Shown: piece by piece, positions 11,801-22,000 of the stretch | Numbering within the stretch: position 1 is the first letter of the stretch | Layout of the letters: every line of letters begins with the position of its first letter | NCBI GenBank assembly: GCA_963757335.1 | Contig: CAVWRJ010000025.1 | Span: 1,178,001-1,242,000, forward strand | Length of the DNA: 64,000 nt | Source of the DNA: DASQPA01 sp963757335 | GTDB lineage: Bacteria > Acidobacteriota > Thermoanaerobaculia > Multivoradales > UBA5704 | Direction of reading: 5' to 3' | Made by a program: the position numbers and the translations under genes | Notes under the pieces: model-generated | The model's database searches: none | What the model saw: the letters and a program-made list of their open reading frames with translations, nothing else | Told to the model about the DNA's origin: nothing

Positions 11801-12418
11801 GTCCGGATATTGCAGCTCGGGCTCGGGGAGCGGCGAGGGGTGACCGAGGGAGAAGGCCGGGTAGAGGGCGATCAGCTCGGCAGACAGGAGACCCATCGAC
11901 CAGCCGTCGGCGACGATGTGGTGAAGGCTCAGGAAGAGGGCGTGCTCCGTCTCGTCCAGGCGGACGAGAGTGGCCCGGAAGAGCGGCCCCTGCGCCAGGT
12001 CGAAGGCGTGCCGCGACTCGCTCCCGGCCAAGTCCCCGGCCGCCGGTCGGCGTGCCACCGCCGGCAGGGCCGACAGGTCGACCGTGGGGAGCGGCAGCGC
12101 GGCCGCCCCTTCCACCCGCTGCCGGGGCTCGTCCCCCACCGTCTGGAAAATCGTGCGCAGGGCCTCGTGACGGCGGACGATCTCGGTCAACGTACGGGCG
12201 AGCGCCGCGACGTTCAGATCGCCGGAGAAGGTCAGAGCGCGGAAGATATTGTTCGCCGGATTGCCGGGATCGAGCCGGTCGAGGAACCACATCCGCTGCT
12301 GCGCGAACGAGAGCGGGAAGGTGCGACCGGCGCGGGACCTCTGCCGCTCGAGGCGGGTCAGAAGGGCGACCTTCTCCTCCCGCGACAGGCCGGCGAGGCC
12401 ATTCTCAAGGATGCTCAT
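5845..12418 (-). CDS. NRPS, C-A-T-C-A-T, with several frameshifts
   Basis: A two-module synthetase spread over three reading frames. ATG 12418 overlaps the preceding NRPS stop by 14 bases and starts with a putative docking helix (LSREEKVALLTRLERQ). First C domain: HHIVADGWS near 11905. First A domain: near 10485, with FDITSEEVFP and an unusual YASTE in place of YGPTE; pocket D,I,E,N,I,G,S,V,T, residue not assigned. First carrier: LGGHSLLA near 9270. Second C domain: HHSVSDGNS near 8675. Second A domain: pocket D,I,L,Q,L,G,L,I,W plus Lys, the common glycine code. Second carrier: near 6030, followed by the tail DDSLLAALLAQLED. Frame breaks lie near 11078, 10940, 10556 and 9614 (each repaired by removing one base), with a compensating -1/+1 pair at about 8975 and 8910. 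As written, no full-length protein can be made. Confidence 0.88.
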
Positions 12419-15400
12419 GGATCTCCCCCCTCCGCTCTTCTGCCAGCAGCTCGCGGAGCAGTACGTCGAGCTGCTCCTCGCTCAATCCCTGGGCGGCGCT
12501 CCCAGGAGCGGGAACGATCCGGTTCTGCTCCGCCGCCGCAGCCGCCGCCGCTCGACCGCCGACGCCGACGGCAGTGCCGCCTCGACCGCCATTGCCAGAC
12601 CGGCCAGCGTCGTGTGCTCGAAGAGGTCGGCGAGCGCCAGCTCGACACCCCGCTCCTGGCGCAGGCGCGAGAGGACTCGGGTGGCCGAGAGGGAGTGGCC
12701 GCCGAGGAGGAAAAAGTCGTCCGCGACCCCGACTTTTTCGACTCCCAGGATCTCTCGCCAGATCGAAGCGACCGTCTGCTCGGCCGGCGTGCGTGGGGCG
12801 ACGAAGTCCTCGCGGCTCCCTCTCAGCCCCTCCTCCCCCTCCTCCGGTGCCATCCGCGCCAGCCCTCGGCGGTCCAGCTTGCCGTTCGCCGTCAACGGCA
12901 GGTCGGGGAGGATCACCCAGGCCGCCGGCACCATGTGGGGCCGGCAGGCTCGCCGCGAGGTGGCGGCGAAGGACGGTGACGAAATCGACCTCCGGGTCCG
13001 CCTCGCGAAGCGCCACATAGGCGACCAGCCGGCGCTCCGTCCCTCCCGGTTCGGGCCGCGCCAGGACCGTTGCCTCGCGCACCGCCGGGTGCCGGGAGAG
13101 CGCCACCTCGATCTCCCCGGGCTCGATGCGGAAGCCCCGGATCTTGACCTGCTGGTCCAGACGGCCGAGGAACTCCAGGATCCCGTCCGGGCACCGGCGC
13201 GCCCGGTCGCCCGTGCGATAGAGCCGGCCGCCCGGCTCGCCGCCCTCCGTCGGGCCGAACGGGTCGGGCACGAAGCGCTCCGCCGTCAGCTCGGGACGGC
13301 CGAGATAGCCGAGGGCCAGACCGTCGCCGCCGATCAGCAGCTCCCCGGGAACCCCGGCCGGCAGCGGCCGGAGCTCGCCGTCGACAACGTAGACCCGGGC
13401 ATTGCCGATCGGCCGGCCGATGGGGACGGTCGCTCCCACTCCTGCCGGCTCCCGCAGCGCGTGACAGCAGGTGAAGGTCGTCCCCTCGGTCGGCCCGTAG
13501 CCGTTGATCAGCACCAGCCCCGGGAGAGCGGCGAGAGCCCGCCGCACGTGATCGGGAGAGAGGACGTCCCCGCCGGCGATGAGCTGGGCGAGCGGCCGGA
13601 GAGCCGCGAGATTGCCGTCGGCCATCTGGTGAAAGAGGCCGGCGGTGAGCCAGAGGGTGGTCACTCCGTAGCGGGCGATCGCCTCGCCCAGCGCTTCGAG
13701 CGACGGGCTCTCCGGCGGGAAGACGGCGAGGCGCCCGCCGTGGAGGAGCGGCCCCCAGATCTCCAGGGTCGAGGCGTCGAACGAGATCGGCGCCAGCTGC
13801 AGGAACACCTGCTCCGGACCGAAGCGCGCGAAGCCGCTGCCATAGACCAGCCGGACGATGTTCCGGTGGGTGACCGCGACCCCCTTCGGCCGCCCCGTCG
13901 AGCCCGAGGTGTACATCACATAGGCGATGTCGCCAGGGCCGGGCGGCGGGGAGGGCGCCGTGGCCGGAGCGCTCGCGATCGCCTCCCGATCCCGCTCGAG
14001 AGAGACCCTGGGCAGCCCGGAGGAGGGCAGACGATCGAGCCAGCGTTCCTGGCCCAGCAGCAGGCGGGCGCCGCTGTCCGCGAGCATGAAGGAGAGCCGC
14101 TGCTGCCGGATAGGCCGGATCGAGCGGCAGGTACGAGGCGCCGCTCTTCAGGATCCCCAGGAGGGCCGGGATCATGGCGAGCGAGCGCTCGACGGCGAGC
14201 GCCACGAGGTCGCCGGGCCCGATCCCCAGGCCGCGCAGGTGGTGCGCGAGGCGGTTCGACTCGGCTTCGAGCTCGCCATAGGTCAGGCTCTCCGCACCAA
14301 AAACGACCGCGGGGGCCCCGGGTGTCCGCGCCGCCCAGTTGCCGAACCGCTCGGGGACCGAGGACTCCCGGGCGTAGTCGCTCGCCGTGTCGTTCCAGCC
14401 GACGAGGACCTGGGCCCGCTCGCCCGGGGTCAGGAGCGGCAGCTCGGGGAGGGCGAGCTGCGGGTCCGCCACCGCCCCGGCGAGGAGGGTCTGGTAGTGC
14501 GCGGCCATCCGCTCGACCGTCGCCAGGTCGAAAAGGTCGGTGTTGTACTCCCAGTGGAGGACGGCGCCGTGGTCTGCCGCGTCCTCTTCTCTCCCCACCC
14601 GCTGCTCGCCCCGCGGCACGACGATGACGTTCATGTCCATCTTCGCCGTACGGTTGCCGCGCACCTCCGGGAAGAGGGTGAGGCCGGCGAAGTCAAAGTC
14701 GGGGAGGGGAGCGTCGTGAAAATTGAACATCAGCTGGAAGAGGGGGTTGCGGCCCGGCCGGCGCTCGAACCGCAGCTCCTGGACCAGCCGCTCGAACGGC
14801 ATGTCCTGGTGGGTGTAGGTAGAGAGGGCCAGCTCGCGCACCCGGGCGAGATGCTCGCGGAAGCTGGGGCGGCCCGCGAGGTCGGCCCGCAGCACGAGGC
14901 TGTTGACCACCATCCCGATCATCCCCTCGATCTCCCGCGTCCGCCGGTTGGCGTTGCTGGTGCCGATCACGATGTCCTCCTTCCCCGTGTAGCGCGCAAG
15001 GAGAGCGAGAAAGCCGGCGAGCATCGTCATGTAGAGGGTGAAGCCCTGGCGCCGGGCGAACCGGCGGAGCGACTCGTAGAGCTCCGGCCTCACCCGCAGG
15101 AGAGCGATGTCGCCGCGGAACGAACCGTGCGGCGGCCGGGGCCGGTCGGTCGCGATCTCCAGCGCCGGGGGGCTCCCCGCTAGCTGGCCCTTCCAGTAGC
15201 CGAGGAGACGCTCCATCACCTCCCCCTCCATCCACTCCCGCTGCCAGACGGCGTAGTCGGCATACTGCACGGGAGGCTCGGGGAGAGGGGAGGGCTCGCC
15301 CGCCGAGAAGGCTGCGTAGAGGGCTTTGAGCTCGCGGAGGAAGATCGCCAGCGACCAGCCGTCGTGGACGAAGTGGTGCTCGACCTGGACCAGGGTGTGG

Positions 15401-18400
15401 TGCAGAGCGTCCTGCCGGAGGAGCCGCCAGCGGATGAGCGGGCCCCGGGTGAGGTCGAAGGGCGTCTGGATCTGCTCCTCGATCAGCGCTTCCGCGCGCT
15501 CCTCCCGCTCCGTGGGAGGCAGGCCGGAGAGGTCGATCCGCGGCAGCCTCAGGGGAGACGCCTTATGGACCACCTGCACCGGCCGGCCGGCCACCGAGGG
15601 GAAGCTCGTCCGCAGCACCTCGTGCCGGCGAACGATCTCCCCGAGGGTCCGGTCGAGGGCTCCCACGTCGAGCGGACCGCGGAGCCGGATCGCCACCTGG
15701 AAGTTGTAGGCCAGGTTGCCGCCCGGGGTGAGCTGGTCCAGGAACCAGACCCTCTCCTGGGCGAAAGAGAGCGGCAGCGGGCGCCCCTCGCGGAGAGCCG
15801 CCGGGAGGGGCCGGATCGGCGGCAGCTCCGCTCCCGAACCGCTCCTCCCACCCGCTTCGATCCACCGCGCCAGCTCGGCCACGGTGGGCTTTTTGAAGAA
15901 TTCGACCAGCGGCACCTCGACCCCCAGCGCCTGCCGGATGCGCGACAGCGCCTGCGCCACCAGGAGCGAGTGGCCGCCCAGAGCGAAGAAGTCGTCGTCG
16001 ACGCCCACCCGGTCGGCCCGCAGCAGCTCGCCCCAGATCCCCGCCAGGACCTCCTCGACCGGAGTCCGCGGCCGCGCGTGGAAGCTCGCCTCCTCCCCCT
16101 CTACTGCGAGAGCAGACGCCAGCCGAGCGAGAGCCGTCCGGTCCACCTTGCCGCTCGCCGTCAGGGGGAGAGCCGGAAGGAGCGCCAGGGCCGCGGGCAC
16201 CATGTGCTCCGGTAGAGCCAACTGGAGCGCCGCCCGCAGCTCTAGGGGCTGGAGATCGGCTGCCGTGGGAACGACGAAGGCGACCAGGCGCCGGGCTCCG
16301 TCGGCATCGTCCTCCTGGACCACCGCCGCGGCCTCCCGCACCCCGGGCAACCGCCGCAGGGCCGCCTCGACCTCACCCAGCTCGATCCGGAAGCCCCGAA
16401 TTTTGACCTGACCGTCTACCCGGCCGCGGAAGAGCAGGTTGCCGTCCGGCAGCTGGCGAACGAGATCGCCCGTGCGGTAGAGCCGATCTCCCGGGAGCCC
16501 GTCTTGGGGAGCGCAGGGCGCGAATGGGTCGGGGCGGAAGCGTTCGGCGGTCAGCTCCGGCCGGCCGAGATACCCCCGGGCGAGGCCGGCGCCTCCGATC
16601 CACAGCTCGCCGTCGACCCCCGCCGGCAGGACCTCCATTCCGGCCCCCAGGACGTGAGTGCGAACGTTGGGGACGGCGCGCCCGATCGGCACCCGGCCGC
16701 CGGTTTCAGCTGCCCCCGGAGACGGTCAGGTCGCACTGGGTGGCCACGATGGTGGCCTCGGTCGGGCCGTAGGTGTTGATCAGGCGGACGCGCTCCCCCA
16801 CTCTCTCCCGCCAGGCGGCAACCCGCGCCGCCTGCGCCTCCTCGCCGCCGAGGATGACCAGCCGTATGGACTCGGGGAAAGGCAGCCCCGGCTGCCCGGT
16901 ATCGGCTGCCAGCTCGGCCACCAGCTCGTGCCAGTAGGCGGTGGGCAGGTCGAGGAGGGTGATCCCCAACTGCCCGGCCGTGCGCAGAAAGCCGTCGAAG
17001 GAACCGGTCATAGAGGCGGCGCGCAGCACCAGGGTGGCACCGCGAGTGAGGCAGGGGTAGATCTCCTCGGCGCTGGTGTCGAAGCTGATCGAGGCGAACT
17101 GCAGAACCCGGTCGCCGGGGCCGACCTGGTAAGCCGCGCCGGCGCTCGCCACGTAGCTCGCGAGAGCGGCATGCTCGACCACCACCCCCTTGGGAGTCCC
17201 CGTCGAGCCCGAGGTATAGATGACATAGGCGGCGTCCCCGGGCGTCGGCCCGCTCCCGGAAGGATTCGCGCCCAGGTGGCGGTCCTTGAGGATGGCCGCG
17301 AGGCTTGCCGCCGTGAGCACCACCCGAGCCCCCGAATCCGACACCATGAAGGCCAGGCGCTCCGCGGGATAGGCCGGATCGAGCGGCAGGTAGGCTGCCC
17401 CGGCCTTCCAGGTTGCCAGCAGGGAGACGATCAGCTCGAGCGAGCGGTCGAGGCAGAGCCCCACGACCTCCCCCCGGCCGACTCCCAGCCCGCGGAGGTG
17501 ACCGGCGAGGCGGCCCGACGCCGAATCGAGCTCGCCGTAGGTCAGCCGCGCCTCCCCGGACTCGACCGCCACCGCCTCCGGCGTCGCGGTCGCCTGCTCC
17601 AGGAAGCGCCCGAGGACCGTGGCGGTGGCGAGCTCGGGAGCGACCGGCCCGCGGCCGGCGGCGAGGAGCTGCCGCCGCTCCTCGGCGCCAAGGAGGGAGA
17701 TCTCCGCGAGCCGCGTCTCCGGCTGGTCCGCGAAGCCGGCGAGGAGGTTGCCGAGCATCCCGAGCAGGCGTTGCGCCGAGGCAGAGTCGAAACGCTGCCG
17801 GTGGTAGGAGAGGCCGAGGGCCATGGCATCCCCCTCGGGCGCCGCGTAGAGGGCCAGGGGGTAGTGGGTCGATTCCTTGAGGCGCGAGGCGCGCATCGCG
17901 AAGCCTGCAGCGCCGGCGACACCGCTCTCCGCCAGCGGGTTCAAGGGGAAATTCTGGAAGATGAGGAGGCTCGAGAAGAGCTGGCGGTCGCGCGGCATCC
18001 CGGCCCAGGCCTGGACCTGCTCCAAGAGCGAGTGCTCGAAGCTACGCTGCTCGACCTGGCGGTCCTGAAGCTCGGCGAGCCAGGGGATCAGCGCCCGGGC
18101 GGGGTCGACCCGCACCCGCACCGGGAGAGCATTGATGAACAGACCGACGATCGACTCGACCCCCGGCAGCTCCCCCGGCCGTCCTGAGACGATACCGCCG
18201 AAGATCGCCTCGTCCCGCCTGGAGAGCCGGGCGAGGAGGAGCGCCCAGGCCCCCTGGAAGAGGGTGCTCAAGGTCAGCCGGTTGCCCCGGGCGAAGGCGG
18301 TCAGTCCCCGCACGGTCTCCGCCGGCAGCCGGGCGAGCTCCTGCTCGCTGGCCCAGCCGCTGTCTTTCTCCTTTTCCCGTCCCTCCTCCGGGCTACCGTC

Positions 18401-19057
18401 GAAGGGCAGGGGGGTGGGCTCGTCCAGGTTCGCCAGCTCGCGGCGCCAGAAGGCCTCGGCCTCGGCCGGATCCTGGCGTTTCAGCCAGGCGATGTAGTCG
18501 CCATAAGGGCGGGGCGCGGGCAGCTCGCCCAGCTCCTCTGCCCGGCCCGCCGCGAGGGCCGTGTAGACGGCGAGGACTTCCGTAAGGACGAGGGAGATCG
18601 ACCAGCCGTCCAAGATCAGGTGATGGAAGCTCCAGACGAACCTCGCCTCCCCCGCTTGCCACTGGACGAGGGTGGCGCGCAGGAGCGGCGCCCGGTCGAG
18701 ATCGAAGCCGCGGGCGTGATCGGCGCTAAGGAGAGCATCGAGCCGCGGCTGGCGCTCCGCCTCCGACAGGCCCCGCCAGTCCAGCTCCTCCCAGGGCAGC
18801 TCGACCTCCCGCCGCACGACCTGGAGCGGCCGCTCGCGGCGCTCCCAGACGAACTGAGTGCGGAGCGCTTCATGCCGCGCCACCGCCCGGCGCCAGGCCT
18901 CGCGCCAGGCGGCGGGGTCGAGAGGGCCGGTCAGGGTGAGGACGACCTGATCGAAGTAGTACTCCGAGCTCTTCTCGGCGAGCAGGACCACCATCAGCAT
19001 GCCCTGCTGGGCCGGGGAGAGGGGGTAGATGTCGACGACGTTCGATTGGCTGCTCAT
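12405..19057 (-). CDS. NRPS, C-A-T-C-A-T, with several frameshifts
   Basis: A two-module synthetase starting at ATG 19057 behind a GAGGAAA ribosome site, nine bases after the upstream NRPS stop. The first C domain begins IYPLSPAQQGM, the pattern of condensation domains that accept from D-aminoacyl donors, and has HHLILDGWS near 18610. First A domain: YTSGSTGTPKG near 17210, pocket D,T,E,D,I,G,T,I,V, residue not assigned; the acidic residues would suit a basic side chain. First carrier: near 15975. Second C domain: HHFVHDGWS near 15360. Second A domain: near 13905, pocket D,A,L,W,I,G,G,T,F plus Lys, close to the valine code DAFWIGGTFK. Second carrier: near 12695, then the tail LSEEQLDVLLRELL. 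Frame breaks lie at about 16713 (a run of five C), 14104, 12938 (a run of four G) and 12550. Confidence 0.88.
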
Positions 19058-19066
19058 CGCGTTTCC

Positions 19067-22000
19067 TCAGTCCAGACCGGCCAGGAGATCCGCCAGCTCT
19101 TCCCGGCTGAGATCCGCCTGGGGAAAGCTCGCCGCCTCGTTCGGAGCGACCGGCGGCAGCGAAAGAATCGGCGGGGTCGTGGCAACGGCCGCCGCGGCCG
19201 CAACTGCCGCCGCCACCGCGGCCACCGCGGCCAGACTGGCCACCGTCTGATGACGGAAGATCTGCCGCGGTACCACCTCCAGCCCGCGCTCGCGGCAGCG
19301 CGCCACGACCTGGATGGTGAGGATCGAGTCGCCGCCGAGGGCAAAGAAGTTGTCGAGAACCCCCACCCGCGGCAGGCCCAGCACCTCGGCCCAGACCTCG
19401 GCGAGAATCTCTTCCACCCGGCCGCGTGGCGCCCGGTAGGCCGACTCGGCCTCCGGGCGCTCGGGCCGCGGCGCGGGCAGGGCCCGGCGATCGAGCTTGC
19501 CGTGGGGCGTCTGCGGCAGGCTCGGCAGGAAGACCCAGAGGGCGGGGATCATGTAGTGCGGCAGGCGCTGCTCCAGGGCACCGCGGAGAGCCGCCGCCGA
19601 CGGCGTTTCCGGGGCGATGTAGGCCACCAGACGCAGGTCCGAAGAGCCGTCGCGCCGCGCCAGGACGGCCACCGCGGCGACGCCAGGGCAGGCGGCGAGG
19701 GCCGACTCGATTTCGCCCAGCTCGATCCGGAAGCCGCGCACCTTGACCTGGTGATCCCGGCGGCCGAGGAAGTCGAGATCCCCCGTGGGCCGCCGACGCA
19801 CCAGGTCGCCCGTCCGGTACAGACGGGCTCCGGAGCCGCCGGAGAAGGGATCGGGGACGAAGCGCTCCGCCGTCAGCTCCGGCCGGCCGAGATAGCCGCG
19901 GGCGAGGCCTCCGCCGCCCAGATAGAGCTCGCCGGGCACCCCCACCGGCAGCGGCTCGGCGGCACCGGCGCCAAGGCCGCCGCCGAGCACGTAGGCCGAG
20001 GTGCCGGCGACCGGCCGGCCGATGCCGGGGGAGCGCCGCGACCGCCGCTCGACCTCGGCGAAAGTCGAGTAGGTGGTGTCCTCGGAGGGGCCGTAGAGGT
20101 TGTACAGCCGCTCGACCGTGGGGAGAGCGTGGACCTGGTCGGCGAGCCCCCTGGGGAGCGCCTCCCCCGCCAGGTTGACCGTCCGCACCGACGGCGGCAG
20201 GGCGCCCAGGCGGAGCAGCTCGGCCAGGGCGGAGGGGACGGTGTTGACGAGCGTCACCTCGGCCCTCGCCGGCAGCTCGGTAAGAGCGAGGACGTTGTCG
20301 GCCAGTATCACGGTGCCGCCGGAGGAGAGCGGCAGGAAGATCTCGAACACCGAGAGGTCGAAGGCGATCGAGGTCGCGGCGAGCACCGCGGAGCGCTCCG
20401 CCTCGGAGAACACCCCCTGGGCCCAGCGCACGAGGAGACTGGCGCTGGCGTGGGCGATCCCGACCGCCTTGGGCCGTCCGGTCGAGCCCGAGGTGTAGAT
20501 CAGATAGGCGAGATTGGCAGGCAGGGCCCGCTGCATCGAAAGCGGGGATGGGAGCGGTGCTTCCGGTCCGTCCAGCCGGATCGTCCGCGCCGCGCCGGCC
20601 GGTGCCTCCGGGGCGAGCGCGCTCGTCGTCACCAGCACGGCGGCGCCGCTGTCTCTGATCAGGAAGGCCAGCCGCTCCGCCGGATAGGCGGGATCGAGCG
20701 GCACGTAGAAGCCGCCGGCCGAAAGCGTCGCCAGCATGGCGACGACGAGATCGGCCGTGCGTGGCAGAAAGAGTGCCACCCCGACCTCCGGCCCCACCCC
20801 CTGCGCCGCGAGACGGCGCGCCAGGCGGTCGACCCGCGCGGCGAGGTCGCCGTAGGTCAGGCGCGTGAGCCCAACCACCAGGGCCGTGGCGCCAGGCGTG
20901 CGCGCCGCCTGCTCGGCGAAGAGCCGCGCCAGCGTCTCTTCCCCTGCCGGAGTGCCCCCCGCGAGCGGTCGCCGGGCGCTCTCGGCGTTCCACAGCGCGA
21001 GCTGCCGGCGCTCCGCCGGAGCGAGGAGCGGCAGGGTGGACACCGGCATCTCCGGTGCCGCGGCAAGCCCTGCCAGGAGAGTGCGGAAGTGGCCGTGGAA
21101 GCGCTCGACGGTCGCCCGGTCGAAGAGCGCCGTGGGGTACTCCCACTGCAACGTGAGCCCCCCCTCTTCCTCCTGAACGTAGAGCGAGAGGTCCACCTTG
21201 GCCACCCCGGCGTCCACCTCGCTCACCACCAATCCCACCCCCGGGGCCAGCTCGCGCGGCGGCAGCGGCGCGTTGCCGAAGACGAAGAAGACCTGGACCA
21301 TGGGATGACGGGAAGGGTCGCGAGCCGGCTCCAGGGCATCGACCAGCTGTTGAAAGGGGAGATCCTGATGCGCATAGGCCCCGAGGGTCGTCTCGCGCAG
21401 CTGGGCGACGAGCGCCGCGCCGCTCGGCTCTCCGGCCAGCCGGGCGCGGAGGACCAGGGTATGAATGAAGAGCCCGGCCAGACTTTCGAGCTCCAGCCGG
21501 TTGCGGTTGGCGCTCGGCGAGCCGAGGAGGAGATCGTCCTCCCCGGCGTAGCGGCCGAGGAGCGCGCTCCAGCCGGCGAGGAGGACCATGAAGAGCGAGG
21601 CGTCCTTCCTCCGGGCGAGCGACCCGAGCCGGCCGACGAGATCAATGGGCAGGGCTGCTGACAGGCGGGACCCGGCGAAAGAAAACCCTGCCGGCCGCGG
21701 CCGGTCGGCGGGCAGCTCCAGGACCATGGGCGCCGAGGCCAGGCGCTGGCGCCAGTAGGCGAGGAGCTTCTCGCGGACGGCGCCGGCCAAAAACCCGTGC
21801 TGCCAGATTGCGAAGTCGGCGTACTGGAGCCGCGGCTCGGGGAGCGGCGAGGGTCGGCCAGCGGCGAAGGCACGGTAGAGCGCGGCCAGCTCGGAGAGGA
21901 GGAGCGAGACCGTCCAGTCGTCCGACACGATGTGATGGAGGAGGAAGAGCAGCCGGTGCTCGGTGGGACCGAGCCGGAGGAGCAAAGTCCGCAGGACCGG

